DNA of 64,000 nucleotides from SFFI01 sp964398655 (lineage in GTDB: Bacteria > Bacillota > Clostridia > Saccharofermentanales > DTU023). Numbering within the stretch: the first letter of the stretch is position 1; the number at the start of each line of letters is the position of its first letter. The notes under the pieces are model-generated. The model saw only the letters and a program-made list of their open reading frames with translations. It was not told where the DNA came from and did no database searches. Position numbers and translations under genes: made by a program. Location: NCBI GenBank assembly GCA_964398655.1, contig CAYNNG010000002.1, positions 38,290-102,289 of the forward strand, given 5' to 3'. Positions 31,455-40,834 of this stretch are shown here, piece by piece.

Positions 31455-33322
31455 TGCCTGCTTTTCCCGATATACGCTGTCCCCAAGATATTAAGGCCTA
31501 TTCCATCCCAGAACTTGAAGAATTGGCGGCTGCCTGCCGGAAGGAGATCATCCAGGCGGTAGCCCGGAATGGCGGCCATCTGGCCTCAAATTTAGGTACG
31601 GTCGAATTAACCCTAGCCCTGGCCAATGTATTCAACTTTGGACCGGAAGGGGATAGGCTAATCTTTGATGTAGGCCATCAATGTTATACTTGGAAACTTT
31701 TGACTGGCCGGGCTGAAGGTTTTGCGCACTTGAGGCAGCAGGATGGACTGGCAGGTTTCCCCAAGCTTAGTGAGTCTCCCTTTGACTATTACAATGCAGG
31801 GCATTCCTCAGATGCAATCTCTATCGCTCTCGGCTACCAGCGGGCTGACCGCATCCAAGGACGCCAGAGGCAAAATATTGCTCTCATAGGAGACGGCGGC
31901 TTAACTGGTGGGGTAAGTTATGAGGCCTTAAATGACGCAGGCCAAAACCAAGATCCCATTAAAGTGGTACTAAATGACAACCAGATGTCGATTGACCACA
32001 ACGTGGGCGGGCTTTCTCAGCATTTAGAGAAACTTCGGGTATCACAGTCTTATCGTAATTTAAAGCATAAAGTCAGCGGACGTTTGAGCCCGCAAAGCTT
32101 TCTGCGCTTGGGCTTGGATAATATGAAAAAAGCCTTCCGCCTGCGGCTCCACCAAAGTTCGGCTTTCTTTGAAGCCTTAGGCTTCCGTTATTATGGACCG
32201 GTGGACGGACATGACTTTGAAGCCCTCCTGCAGTCACTCAAGGCTTTGCAGGATTCTCCTCACCCCACCATCCTTCATGTGATCACGCAAAAAGGACGGG
32301 GCTATAGCTTTGCGGAGCAGGATCCGGCCTCTTACCATGGTGTAGGGCGTTTTGAGATTGCGGAGGGCGTAAGCAAACCACAAGGCCCGCAGTATACCTT
32401 CTCAGCCTGCTTGTCCCGTAAGTTAGTAGAACTAGGGACTAAGGATGACCGGGTTTGTGCTATTACCGCAGCCATGGCTCAGGGTACAGGCCTTGCCGAT
32501 TTCGCCTCAACCTTCCCCGAACGTTTTTTTGATGTAGGCATTTCGGAGCAGCATGCCGCCAGCCTTGCAGCTGGCTTAGCTTTAGGCGGAATGCGGCCTT
32601 TTGCGGCTATCTACTCTACTTTTAGTCAGAGAGCTGTGGACCAGATCCTTCATGACATCTGCCTGCAAAATCTCGGGGTAACGCTGCTCCTGGACCGGTC
32701 CGGCTTGGTCGGCAATGATGGGGAAACCCATCAGGGCCTTTATGATACCGCGATTTTTCAAGGCTTCCCCAACCTTCAGCTTTTTGCTCCAGCTGACAGT
32801 GAGGACTTAAATCTTATTTTAGACTATGCCTTAGAACAAGAAGGTCCTGTCATGGTGCGATACCCTAAAGCTCAGGCTAAACCGGATCTTGACCTAGCGG
32901 TTGACCGGAGAAATATTCTTGCGGCCAGGCAATTGAGTCAGGGCAAAGACTACACGCTGCTGGCCTTTGGCAGTCTGGCAGCTGCGGCCCTGTCTGCTAG
33001 CAGCACACTGGCGGAACAGGGAGGACCTCAGGGAGAGGTCTTTTCTCTAGTTTGTGGCAAAGGGGCAGACCTTGCAGCTGTAGAACACTCTTTGGCTAAG
33101 ACAAAAAACTTAGTTATCGTAGAGGAAGCCCAGGGATCCTATGGCTTTGCGGGGCAGGCCCTTATTGATTTAGCTTGTCCAGAACTAAATTTTTCTTATA
33201 AAATTATTTCTGTACAGGATCCTCTTCGAGGACAGGCGGGGCGGGGCGAGCTCTTACAGGCTGAAGGCTTGGATGTGCCAGGCTTGACCCGACAGATACA
33301 GACTTTTTTTGCAGAAAACTGA
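31454..33322 (+). CDS. dxs: 1-deoxy-D-xylulose-5-phosphate synthase
   Basis: Thiamine-diphosphate enzyme that condenses pyruvate and glyceraldehyde 3-phosphate, the first step of the MEP isoprenoid pathway. Seen: DVGHQCYTWKLLTGR, ThDP/Mg-binding GDGGLTGGVSYEALN, FRYYGPVDGHD, and the catalytic glutamate in FDVGISEQHA. At 622 residues it is full length. The Firmicutes neighbours ispA (before) and tlyA (after) are missing, and nadK follows after 11 bases. Confidence 0.97.
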   Translation: MPAFPDIRCPQDIKAYSIPELEELAAACRKEIIQAVARNGGHLASNLGTVELTLALANVFNFGPEGDRLIFDVGHQCYTWKLLTGRAEGFAHLRQQDGLAGFPKLSESPFDYYNAGHSSDAISIALGYQRADRIQGRQRQNIALIGDGGLTGGVSYEALNDAGQNQDPIKVVLNDNQMSIDHNVGGLSQHLEKLRVSQSYRNLKHKVSGRLSPQSFLRLGLDNMKKAFRLRLHQSSAFFEALGFRYYGPVDGHDFEALLQSLKALQDSPHPTILHVITQKGRGYSFAEQDPASYHGVGRFEIAEGVSKPQGPQYTFSACLSRKLVELGTKDDRVCAITAAMAQGTGLADFASTFPERFFDVGISEQHAASLAAGLALGGMRPFAAIYSTFSQRAVDQILHDICLQNLGVTLLLDRSGLVGNDGETHQGLYDTAIFQGFPNLQLFAPADSEDLNLILDYALEQEGPVMVRYPKAQAKPDLDLAVDRRNILAARQLSQGKDYTLLAFGSLAAAALSASSTLAEQGGPQGEVFSLVCGKGADLAAVEHSLAKTKNLVIVEEAQGSYGFAGQALIDLACPELNFSYKIISVQDPLRGQAGRGELLQAEGLDVPGLTRQIQTFFAEN

Positions 33323-33333
33323 GAGGTGTTTCC

Positions 33334-34146
33334 ATGTTAGTAGGCCTCTATGCTAATCCCCAGCGTGATCGTGATTTCCGCTACCGCAGTCAACTCTCTG
33401 CGCTCTTTAAGGCCCGAGGGATTGAGGTAGTTACAGATCCTGCGGACTTTGAGCCTGCAGACCTGCTTGTTTCCCTGGGTGGAGATGGAACTTTTCTCAC
33501 CCTAGCACACTTAGAGACCGCCTACGGTAAACCTTGTGTAGGGGTAAATTTAGGCTCTGTGGGTTTTTTGACCGAAATTGAGCCGGATAATTTGGCCCAG
33601 GCTGTGGACCAAATCTGCCAGGGGCAATATGAACTGGACGAAAGACTCATGCTGTCTATGCAAGTTTTAGATGACCAGGGCAAGGTTTTGCAAACACGGG
33701 AGGCCCTGAATGATGTAGTCATCATGCGGCTGGCGGGGGGAAGGATCGTAACCGTGGACTTCTGGATTAATTCCAGTCCCGTAGAGCGTATTCCCGGCGA
33801 TGGACTGATTATCTCTACCCCTACAGGTTCTACCGCTTATTCTTTAGCAGCTGGCGGCCCTATAGTGCACCCCGGCATGGATGTAATTTTAATCACACCA
33901 ATTTGTCCTCATACTCTGCATAATCGGAGCTATTTAGCACCAGGAGATGCTACAATTGAGCTTAGATTAAGTGACGATTGTTCTTCCGCCATGGTTTCGG
34001 CCGATGGAAAGCAATCGATTAAAATTGAGCAAGGTACAATAAAAATACAAAAATCACGCAGGACTTTCAAAATCCTCCGCCTGGGAGGAGATCGTTTTTA
34101 CCAGGTCCTGCCTCAGAAGATCCAAGAAAGGGGAATGCTCAGATGA
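33334..34146 (+). CDS. nadK: NAD kinase
   Basis: Phosphorylates NAD to NADP. The ATP-binding GGDGTFL lies near residue 51, followed by GVNLGSVGFLTE, NDVVIMR, and GDGLIISTPTGSTAYSLAAGGPIV, all in family order. At 270 residues it fits the bacterial enzyme. The gene overlaps argR by four bases (ATGA). Placement between dxs and argR is seen in Clostridia. Confidence 0.96.
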   Translation: MLVGLYANPQRDRDFRYRSQLSALFKARGIEVVTDPADFEPADLLVSLGGDGTFLTLAHLETAYGKPCVGVNLGSVGFLTEIEPDNLAQAVDQICQGQYELDERLMLSMQVLDDQGKVLQTREALNDVVIMRLAGGRIVTVDFWINSSPVERIPGDGLIISTPTGSTAYSLAAGGPIVHPGMDVILITPICPHTLHNRSYLAPGDATIELRLSDDCSSAMVSADGKQSIKIEQGTIKIQKSRRTFKILRLGGDRFYQVLPQKIQERGMLR

Positions 34147-34625
34147 GAAATGCTAAGAATCCACGTCAATCCCGCATCCTTCAAATTGTGAAGAGCCAAA
34201 ACATTTCTACCCAAGGCGACCTGGTAGAAGCCCTGAAAGAAGCTGGTATGCATGTCACGCAGGCTACGGTTTCCCGGGATATCAAAGAACTGGGTATCAT
34301 CAAGGTTACCACTGCAAGTGGTGAGCTCAAATATGTGCCCATGGCCCAAACCGGTGAAGGGGCTTCTGGCCGTTTCATGAAGGTCTTCCGCGAAGCGGTT
34401 ACCTCGATTCATACCGCGGACGCGCTGGTCATTATTCAGACCCTGCCGGGTATGGCCCAAGCGGCTGCTTCGGCCTTGGACTCCATGCACTTGGAGTCTC
34501 TCATTGGCACCATTGCGGGTGATGACACCATTTTCGTGGCTACTCCCAGCAAGGAAGATGCCGATGAAATGAAAGACCATCTGGTTACCGTTTCGCAGAT
34601 TGACCCAGAGCTGCCCGGTCATTAA
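34143..34625 (+). CDS. argR: arginine repressor
   Basis: Arginine-sensing DNA-binding regulator. Residues 1-75 are a winged helix with QATVSRDIKELG. The C-terminal part has the arginine-binding hexamer domain with VIIQTLPGMAQAAASALDS and GTIAGDDTIFVA. At 160 residues it is slightly longer than usual. Position before recN is the conserved Firmicutes arrangement (ahrC-recN). No ARG box stands out in the window and no arginine biosynthesis genes are present. Confidence 0.95.
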   Translation: MRNAKNPRQSRILQIVKSQNISTQGDLVEALKEAGMHVTQATVSRDIKELGIIKVTTASGELKYVPMAQTGEGASGRFMKVFREAVTSIHTADALVIIQTLPGMAQAAASALDSMHLESLIGTIAGDDTIFVATPSKEDADEMKDHLVTVSQIDPELPGH

Positions 34626-34627
34626 AG

Positions 34628-36340
34628 ATGGGAATGCTCCTAGAGCTCACGATCTGTAATTTTGCCCTCATTCCAGAGTTGGCAGTCCGCCTGGATGAGG
34701 GCTTGACTATTATTTCTGGGGAAACAGGGGCGGGCAAATCTGTTTTTTTGGATGCTTTGGCCTTTATTGGCGGCCAAAGAGCTAGCCGAGAGTTGGTGCG
34801 TAAACCTGCGGATAAGGCTCAAGTCTACGCCTTATTTCAAGATGTCTTCGACCTACTGCCCGCAGATTTACTTTCCCGGCTAGACTTGGGCGAGGACGAT
34901 CTCTCAGGACGAGAGCTTCTGCTCTATCGTGAAATCGATAGTAAGGGCCGGTCCGTGGCTAAGGTTAATGGCCGCCCGGTTACCATTGCTCTGCTGCGGG
35001 AACTGGGAAACTGTCTCTTTAACTTACATGCGCAAAATGAGCAGATCTCCCTTTTTGATCCTCACAAACAAGCCCAAATCTTGGATGCCTACTGTCCAGA
35101 ACCCTTAGCAGCCTATAAGTCTGAATGGACTGCTTTGCGCGACCAGCGCATTCGGCAACTTAAGGCGCTGAAGGAATTGGGCCTTAATCCCCAAGAGCGA
35201 GACCGTAAGTTAGATCTTCTTGACTATCAAATCCAAGAGATTGGCGCGGGCTTTATGAGTAAGGAAGACTTGCAGGAATTGGAGGCTAGCTTTCAAGAGC
35301 TCAACGAGCTGGATCGGATACAGTCCTATACCATTGAAAGCTTACAGGTCCTAGATCCTGACCAGGAGCATAGCGCGACCAGCCTCCTGTCCCGTGCCCT
35401 AGCTTCATTGCAGAAGGCGGAGAAGTTTTCTCCTCATCTTGCGCAAATCAATCAAGAACTGCAAAGGTTAAATGACGACCTGCACGAGCAAACACGAGAG
35501 CTCAAGGTCTTCTTACAGGATTTAGCGGCTAAGTCTGCCGAAAGTCAGGAGATCAAGGACCGCATGGAGGCTTGGGACCGCCTGGATCAGAAATATGGTC
35601 CCGGCTGGGATAATGTGGCCGGCTACTACAAACAAGCTCAGGAAGATTATGCCTTTACCCGGGACTCGGAAAGTCATTTTCAGCAGCTGCGCAGTGAGTT
35701 GCAGCAGGGACAAGCCCAGGCCGCAGATTTGGCACAAGCCATGCATGATATTAGGGTAGAGGCCGGAGCTCGACTTTCAGCTTCTATTAAGGCCGTACTG
35801 GCAGAGCTCAAGATGCCGGGGGTGGACTTCCAAGTTCGGGTAGAAATGGCCAGTCCCAGCGACAAAAACTACTGGGCCCCGGAGGGCCGGGACCGGGTAG
35901 AGTTTTTTATCTCGACCAACCAGGGTGAAGAATTGCTGCCCTTGGCCAAAATTGCATCGGGCGGGGAGGCCTCGCGGATCCTCTTAGCCATTAAATCTAT
36001 CTTGGCGAATTTGGACAATATCCCTCTCCTGATTTTTGATGAGATTGACGCGGGAATTTCGGGTGAAGCTGCCCACAAATTAGGTGAAAAGCTCCGGGAA
36101 TTGGGAGGCCATCATCAGGTGATCGCGGTTACTCATACCGCGCAGATTGCGGCCATGGCCGACCAGCATTTATATATTTACAAAGAGCTAGAGGGAGACC
36201 GGACTGTGACCAAGCTGCAAACCCTGGACTGGAAGGCCAGACAAGCAGAACTGGCAAGGCTATTAACCGGTTCTTCCAAGGATGAAAAGGCCTTGGCACT
36301 TGCGAGTACAATTTTGCAACCCTACAATAGAGATAATTAG
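34628..36340 (+). CDS. recN: DNA repair protein RecN
   Basis: SMC-like ATPase acting early at DNA double-strand breaks. Walker A is GETGAGKS near residue 32, the ABC signature is ASGGEASRILLAIKS, and Walker B is LLIFDEIDAGISG, with a coiled coil of about 300 residues between. It is full length at 570 residues. It follows argR by two bases. In spore-formers spoIVB and spo0A come next; here the histidine-utilisation genes follow after 18 bases. Confidence 0.96.
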   Translation: MGMLLELTICNFALIPELAVRLDEGLTIISGETGAGKSVFLDALAFIGGQRASRELVRKPADKAQVYALFQDVFDLLPADLLSRLDLGEDDLSGRELLLYREIDSKGRSVAKVNGRPVTIALLRELGNCLFNLHAQNEQISLFDPHKQAQILDAYCPEPLAAYKSEWTALRDQRIRQLKALKELGLNPQERDRKLDLLDYQIQEIGAGFMSKEDLQELEASFQELNELDRIQSYTIESLQVLDPDQEHSATSLLSRALASLQKAEKFSPHLAQINQELQRLNDDLHEQTRELKVFLQDLAAKSAESQEIKDRMEAWDRLDQKYGPGWDNVAGYYKQAQEDYAFTRDSESHFQQLRSELQQGQAQAADLAQAMHDIRVEAGARLSASIKAVLAELKMPGVDFQVRVEMASPSDKNYWAPEGRDRVEFFISTNQGEELLPLAKIASGGEASRILLAIKSILANLDNIPLLIFDEIDAGISGEAAHKLGEKLRELGGHHQVIAVTHTAQIAAMADQHLYIYKELEGDRTVTKLQTLDWKARQAELARLLTGSSKDEKALALASTILQPYNRDN

Positions 36341-36358
36341 ATTTCTCAGGAGGAAAAC

Positions 36359-37882
36359 ATGGGAAGTATTCTAGCTCTGAACGGTCACGATTTAACAATT
36401 GAAGATATCGTGGCCGTTAGTCGTCATGGCCAAAAAGTGGCCATTAGTCCTGATTCGCAGGAAAAAATCCTGGCTTCTGAAGGTATTGTGGCGGACATCG
36501 TTGCTTCTAACGCTCCCGTCTATGGTGTATCTACAGGCTACGGTGAATTTTCTACCGTACGTATTAGCGAGGAAGAGAATAAGGCCCTCCAGCGCAACCT
36601 CATTATGAGCCATGCTTGTGGCGTGGGTGAGGCCTTTAAAGAAGATGAAGTTCGCGCGATTATGCTGCTGCGCCTTAATACCCTGTGCTCTGGCTATTCT
36701 GGTGTCAGCCATGAGGTTCCTGCCATCTTGGTAGAAATGCTTAATGAGAATATTATCCCCTATATTCCCAAGAAAGGTTCCCTAGGCGCTTCCGGTGACC
36801 TGGCCAACTTAGCCCACATGGCTCTGACCATGCTGGGAGAGGGTGAGGTCATTGAGCAGGGCAAACGCCGCCCCTCTGCCGAGGTGCTCAAAGAAAAAGG
36901 CCTGACCCCTGTAACTTTAAAAGGCAAGGACGGTTTAGCCATTATTAACGGTACTCCGGTTATGACGGGTTTGGGTGTACTCGCTCTCTATGACGCCGAA
37001 AGGCTCCTGCGTGCTGCTAACCAAGGCGCTGCCCTATCTTTTGAGGCCCTCATGGGGATTACAGCTGCCTTAGATCCCCGAGTACATGCGGTAAGACCGC
37101 ATCCCGGACAAATGGCTACCGCTGCCTACCTTTTAAAGATGCTGGAAGGTTCTTCCTCAGTTAACCAGCGCGAAGGTGATGTCCAGGATGCTTACACTCT
37201 GCGCTGCGTACCTCAGGTCCATGGGGCGATTACAGATGCTATAGCTCAGATTCGTCAGGTCCTGGAGATTGAGATCAATGCGGTTACGGATAACCCCTTG
37301 GTTTTCCCAGACAACCATGACGTTATCTCTGGCGGCAACTTCCACGGCGAACCTCTTGCCCTGCAGTTGGACTTCCTGGCTATTGCGGTAGCGGAGTTGG
37401 CTGATATTTCTGAGCGCCGGATTGAGCGTTTGGTTAACCCTCAGCTTAACTATGGTCTGCCTGCCTTCTTGGTCGAAAAGGGTGGAGTTAACTCTGGCTT
37501 TATGATTCCCCAATACACAGCAGCCAGCTTAGTATCAGAAAATAAGATTTTGGCCCATCCTGCGTCTGTGGACTCTATTCCTTCATCTGCTAATAAAGAA
37601 GACCACGTCTCTATGGGCGCGAATGCTGCGCGCAAGGTTGGCGAAATTATTAAAAACGTCAGAGATGTTCTGGCCATTGAGTGGCTGGTGGCGGCTCAAG
37701 CCTGTGACCTGAGAGGGGTTAAGCAATTTGGCAAGGGTACCGGCCAGGTTTATGAAGAAGTCCGTAAAATCGTAAAATTCTACGAGGAAGACCGGGTGAT
37801 GTATCCTGATATGCACGCAGTATCGCAGCTCTTGGAAGAAGGCAGCGTACTGGACCGTGTAGATGCAAAATTGGCTGACTAA
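36359..37882 (+). CDS. hutH: histidine ammonia-lyase
   Basis: Deaminates histidine to trans-urocanate, the first step of histidine breakdown. The self-made MIO cofactor comes from Ala-Ser-Gly at 144-146 in GSLGASGDLA. Other signature blocks are VYGVSTGYGEF (54-64) and NPLVFPDN, and the 507-residue length is normal. The start has CAGGAGGAAAAC. A hairpin between this gene and ftcD (37897-37930) may set relative expression. Confidence 0.97.
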   Translation: MGSILALNGHDLTIEDIVAVSRHGQKVAISPDSQEKILASEGIVADIVASNAPVYGVSTGYGEFSTVRISEEENKALQRNLIMSHACGVGEAFKEDEVRAIMLLRLNTLCSGYSGVSHEVPAILVEMLNENIIPYIPKKGSLGASGDLANLAHMALTMLGEGEVIEQGKRRPSAEVLKEKGLTPVTLKGKDGLAIINGTPVMTGLGVLALYDAERLLRAANQGAALSFEALMGITAALDPRVHAVRPHPGQMATAAYLLKMLEGSSSVNQREGDVQDAYTLRCVPQVHGAITDAIAQIRQVLEIEINAVTDNPLVFPDNHDVISGGNFHGEPLALQLDFLAIAVAELADISERRIERLVNPQLNYGLPAFLVEKGGVNSGFMIPQYTAASLVSENKILAHPASVDSIPSSANKEDHVSMGANAARKVGEIIKNVRDVLAIEWLVAAQACDLRGVKQFGKGTGQVYEEVRKIVKFYEEDRVMYPDMHAVSQLLEEGSVLDRVDAKLAD

Positions 37883-37896
37883 AAGAATAACTTTTG

Positions 37897-37930
37897 CGTA
37901 GCTTAGGGTATCTCCCCAAGTAAGCCTACG
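37897..37930 (+). promoter_or_regulatory. intercistronic hairpin between hutH and ftcD
   Basis: CGTAGCTTA (37897-37905) pairs with TAAGCCTACG (37921-37930) with one bulged base, and an inner GGG/CCC extends the stem. No T run follows, so it is not a classic terminator; it could be an RNA-stabilising or processing element. Confidence 0.4.
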
Positions 37931-37948
37931 AACTAAGAAAGGTATTAT

Positions 37949-38866
37949 ATGTCTAAAAAATTAATTGAATGTGTCCCTAATTTTTCCAACGGCCGCGATC
38001 CAGAGGTCCTGCAAAAAATCATGGCTCCCTTCTTTGCCGCTCAGGACGTACAAGTGCTGGACTATAGTCAAGATAAAGACCATAACCGCGCTGTCGTAAC
38101 CCTGGTGGGAACTCCGGAAGACCTTGAAGATTCCGTGGTAGAAGCCGTGGGCATTGCAGCTCAGCTTATTGATCTGCGCAAACACCAGGGTGAACACCCT
38201 CGCATGGGAGCGACGGACGTGGTGCCCTTTGTTCCTATTCGGAATGCCAGTGTGCAGGACTGCATCGATCTTTCTAAACGTGTAGGGGAGAGGATTGCTA
38301 AAGAACATCACATCCCCGTTTATCTCTATGAAGAATCTGCTACCGACCCCTCCCGCGTTAACCTGGCACGTATCCGTAAGGGCCAATTTGAAGGTTTTGC
38401 AGAAAAGATCAAAGATCCTGCCTGGAAACCTGACTACGGCGAAGCCGAAATCCATCCCTCGGCCGGTGTTGTAGCTGTGGGCGCTCGAGAATTTTTGGTG
38501 GCCTACAACATTAACCTGGATACGGATAAGCTGGAAATTGCCGATGCCATCGCCCGTAAGGTTCGCCACATCGGCGGCGGCTTTAGGTATGTTAAGGGAA
38601 TGGGCGTTGAACTTTCCGACCGCAAGCAGGTGCAGGTTTCCATGAACCTCACCAACTTCCATAAGTCGCATATTTACCAAGTATTTGAGACCGTCAAAAT
38701 GGAAGCCCGCCGCTATGGGGTAAACGTGGTAGGGTCTGAGATCATTGGACTTGTGCCTCTGGCTGCTCTTGTGGATACCGCTAGTTATTACCTGCAACTG
38801 GAAGACTTTGGCCAAGACCAAGTGATTGAAGCCCGGCTGTTGGGAGATAGCTCTAATGAAGAATAA
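37949..38866 (+). CDS. ftcD: glutamate formimidoyltransferase
   Basis: Moves the formimino group of formiminoglutamate to tetrahydrofolate, releasing glutamate. It opens KLIECVPNFSNGRDPE and has HPRMGATDVVPFVPI and GIAAQLIDLRKHQGEHPRMG-type blocks of the FTCD N-terminal half; the cyclodeaminase half is a separate gene (fchA) downstream. At 305 residues it matches the stand-alone enzyme. Its end overlaps the start of hutI by 11 bases. Confidence 0.95.
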   Translation: MSKKLIECVPNFSNGRDPEVLQKIMAPFFAAQDVQVLDYSQDKDHNRAVVTLVGTPEDLEDSVVEAVGIAAQLIDLRKHQGEHPRMGATDVVPFVPIRNASVQDCIDLSKRVGERIAKEHHIPVYLYEESATDPSRVNLARIRKGQFEGFAEKIKDPAWKPDYGEAEIHPSAGVVAVGAREFLVAYNINLDTDKLEIADAIARKVRHIGGGFRYVKGMGVELSDRKQVQVSMNLTNFHKSHIYQVFETVKMEARRYGVNVVGSEIIGLVPLAALVDTASYYLQLEDFGQDQVIEARLLGDSSNEE

Positions 38867-40115
38867 GCAAATCTTACTTTCACACTCTATCTATACGGCG
38901 GTAGATGGCCAAGAACTGCTTGATGGCTATCTCATTATTGAAGATGGACGGATCGCTAAATTGGCGGCTGGTGAGCCCTCTGCTGCTGAATTGCAGGAGG
39001 CCCAAATATATGATTTTCGTGGCCTGACGGTTACGCCAGGCCTTGTGGATGCCCATACCCACTTGGTTCATGGTGGTTCCCGGGAAAGAGAGCTGGCCCT
39101 TAAGCTCGCTGGGGCTTCCTACATGGAAATTCACCAAGAGGGTGGCATTAAGTCCACCATGCGGGCTACGCGAGAGGCAACGGATGAGGAACTTCTAGAC
39201 AAAGCCCTCACGGCCCTGTCTTCTATGCTCAAGCATGGCACGACTACGGTTGAAGCCAAGTCTGGCTATGGACTGGATAAAGACACAGAGCTCCGTATTT
39301 TGCGGATTAATCAGAAGCTAAATAAGCTGCAAGCCTTAGATTTGGTTTCTACCTATATGGGTGCTCACGACACGCCTCCGGAATTTGCGGACAATGCTTC
39401 TTATATCAAATTTATGCTGGAAGAAGTTATGCCTCAGGTGAAAGAGGAAAATCTGGCTGAATTCTGTGACATCTTCTGCGAAGAGGGTATCTTCTCTCTT
39501 GAGGAAACACGAGAGATTGGTGAGGCCGCTAAGAAATTGGGCTTCAAGCTAAAAATTCATGCCGATGAAATTGAGCCCATGGGTGGCGCAGGTTTAGCGG
39601 CCGACCTTGGTGCAGTTTCTTCTGAGCACCTCATGGCGATTGCGGAGTCTGATATCCCCAAAATGGCGGAGTCCGGTACAGTGGCTGTGCTTTTACCCGC
39701 GACTAGCTTCTTCCTGCGTTCTGATAATTTTGCCCCGGCTAAAAAAATGTGGGAGCAGGGGGTTACGGTAGCCATCGCATCCGATTACAACCCTGGTTCT
39801 TCTCCTTGTGAAAACTTACAAATGGCCATGGATATGGCATGCTTGGGTATGGGTCTAGAACCCTTGCAAGTCTTAAAGGGCGTTACCCTGAATGCGGCCA
39901 AGGCTATTTGCCGGGACCAAGAAATTGGTAGCCTGGAAGTTGGTAAAAAAGCCGATTTAACCATCTTTAATGCTCCCAACCCAGACTATATCTTCTACCA
40001 TTTTGGCGTAAACAGCGTGGTTCATGTGTTCAAATCTGGCCAGCAAGTCTTACGTGGCGGACAAGTTGACCAAGCCGCCTTGCAGCGGGTTATCCGCGCG
40101 AAAAGCCAAAACTAA
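38856..40115 (+). CDS. hutI: imidazolonepropionase
   Basis: Metal-dependent amidohydrolase that opens imidazolone propionate to formiminoglutamate. Metal ligands are visible in VDAHTHLVHGG, KIHADEIEP and SDYNPGSSP; GTTTVEAKSGYGLD is the substrate-binding block. I chose the ATG at 38856, preceded by GGGAGAT, over a TTG at 38826; this gives 419 residues, close to known enzymes. The start lies inside the end of ftcD. A metal-dependent cytosolic enzyme. Confidence 0.96.
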   Translation: MKNKQILLSHSIYTAVDGQELLDGYLIIEDGRIAKLAAGEPSAAELQEAQIYDFRGLTVTPGLVDAHTHLVHGGSRERELALKLAGASYMEIHQEGGIKSTMRATREATDEELLDKALTALSSMLKHGTTTVEAKSGYGLDKDTELRILRINQKLNKLQALDLVSTYMGAHDTPPEFADNASYIKFMLEEVMPQVKEENLAEFCDIFCEEGIFSLEETREIGEAAKKLGFKLKIHADEIEPMGGAGLAADLGAVSSEHLMAIAESDIPKMAESGTVAVLLPATSFFLRSDNFAPAKKMWEQGVTVAIASDYNPGSSPCENLQMAMDMACLGMGLEPLQVLKGVTLNAAKAICRDQEIGSLEVGKKADLTIFNAPNPDYIFYHFGVNSVVHVFKSGQQVLRGGQVDQAALQRVIRAKSQN

Positions 40116-40173
40116 GCAACTGCCAGCCTAGCTGGAAATCAAAATACGGACCTAGTCCCCCAATGAGGTACAT

Positions 40174-40821
40174 ATGGAAAAGAAAATGATTGACATGGAC
40201 TTACGTGAAGTCCTCGCCCTGACCGCAAGTGACGCTCCTGCCCCGGGTGGCGGTGCCATCGCTGCCCTGACCGCTGCTCTAGGCGCTGCCCTTGGTCAAA
40301 TGGTCTTAGCCTTGTCTTATGGCAAGAAGGCTTTTGAGAGCCTGGACGAAGCTACCAAGGATTCTCTGAAAGAAGAAGACACACAATTGGCCCAGCTCCA
40401 GGACCGCCTGTTCAACCTGATGCAGGAAGATACAGATGCATTCACAGGTTACATGGATGCTCTGCGCAAACCTAAGGAGACGGAAGAAGAAAAACAGGCT
40501 CGCCGAGCTGCCCTGGATGAATGTGCTCTGCATTCCATGCGGGTTCCTCTGGAAACAGCTGAACGTTGCCTGGCGGTCCTGCACTGCCTGCCGCAGATTG
40601 CAAAATATGGCAATAAGAACGCTGTTACCGACGCTGGCGTAGCAGCTCTCTTGGCTAATGCCGCCTGTGAGGCTGCCCTGCTCAATGTAAAGATTAATCT
40701 CCCCACAATTAAGGACGAAGAAATTGCTAGCAAAGCTGCGAAACGTTCCGAAGAGCTGCTCAAGGCCTGCAAAGACCTAAACGCAGAAGTACTAGAGATA
40801 GTTTACGGCAAGCTGGCCTAA
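40174..40821 (+). CDS. fchA: formimidoyltetrahydrofolate cyclodeaminase
   Basis: Converts 5-formimino-tetrahydrofolate to 5,10-methenyl-tetrahydrofolate and ammonia, feeding one-carbon units. The 215-residue helical protein has the family start APAPGGGAIAALTAALGAALGQMV and later KYGNKNAVTDAGVAALLA. It completes the route from imidazolone propionate to glutamate and methenyl-THF. Urocanase, needed between HutH and HutI, is not in this window. Upstream lies a 58-base spacer after hutI. Confidence 0.95.
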   Translation: MEKKMIDMDLREVLALTASDAPAPGGGAIAALTAALGAALGQMVLALSYGKKAFESLDEATKDSLKEEDTQLAQLQDRLFNLMQEDTDAFTGYMDALRKPKETEEEKQARRAALDECALHSMRVPLETAERCLAVLHCLPQIAKYGNKNAVTDAGVAALLANAACEAALLNVKINLPTIKDEEIASKAAKRSEELLKACKDLNAEVLEIVYGKLA

Positions 40822-40834
40822 GCGCATTATCTAT

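Noticed and set aside
37961..38821. 286-codon open frame on the - strand opposite ftcD
   Set aside because: It lies entirely antisense to a clear enzyme gene, has no ribosome binding site, and the protein matches no family pattern; codon bias of ftcD explains it.
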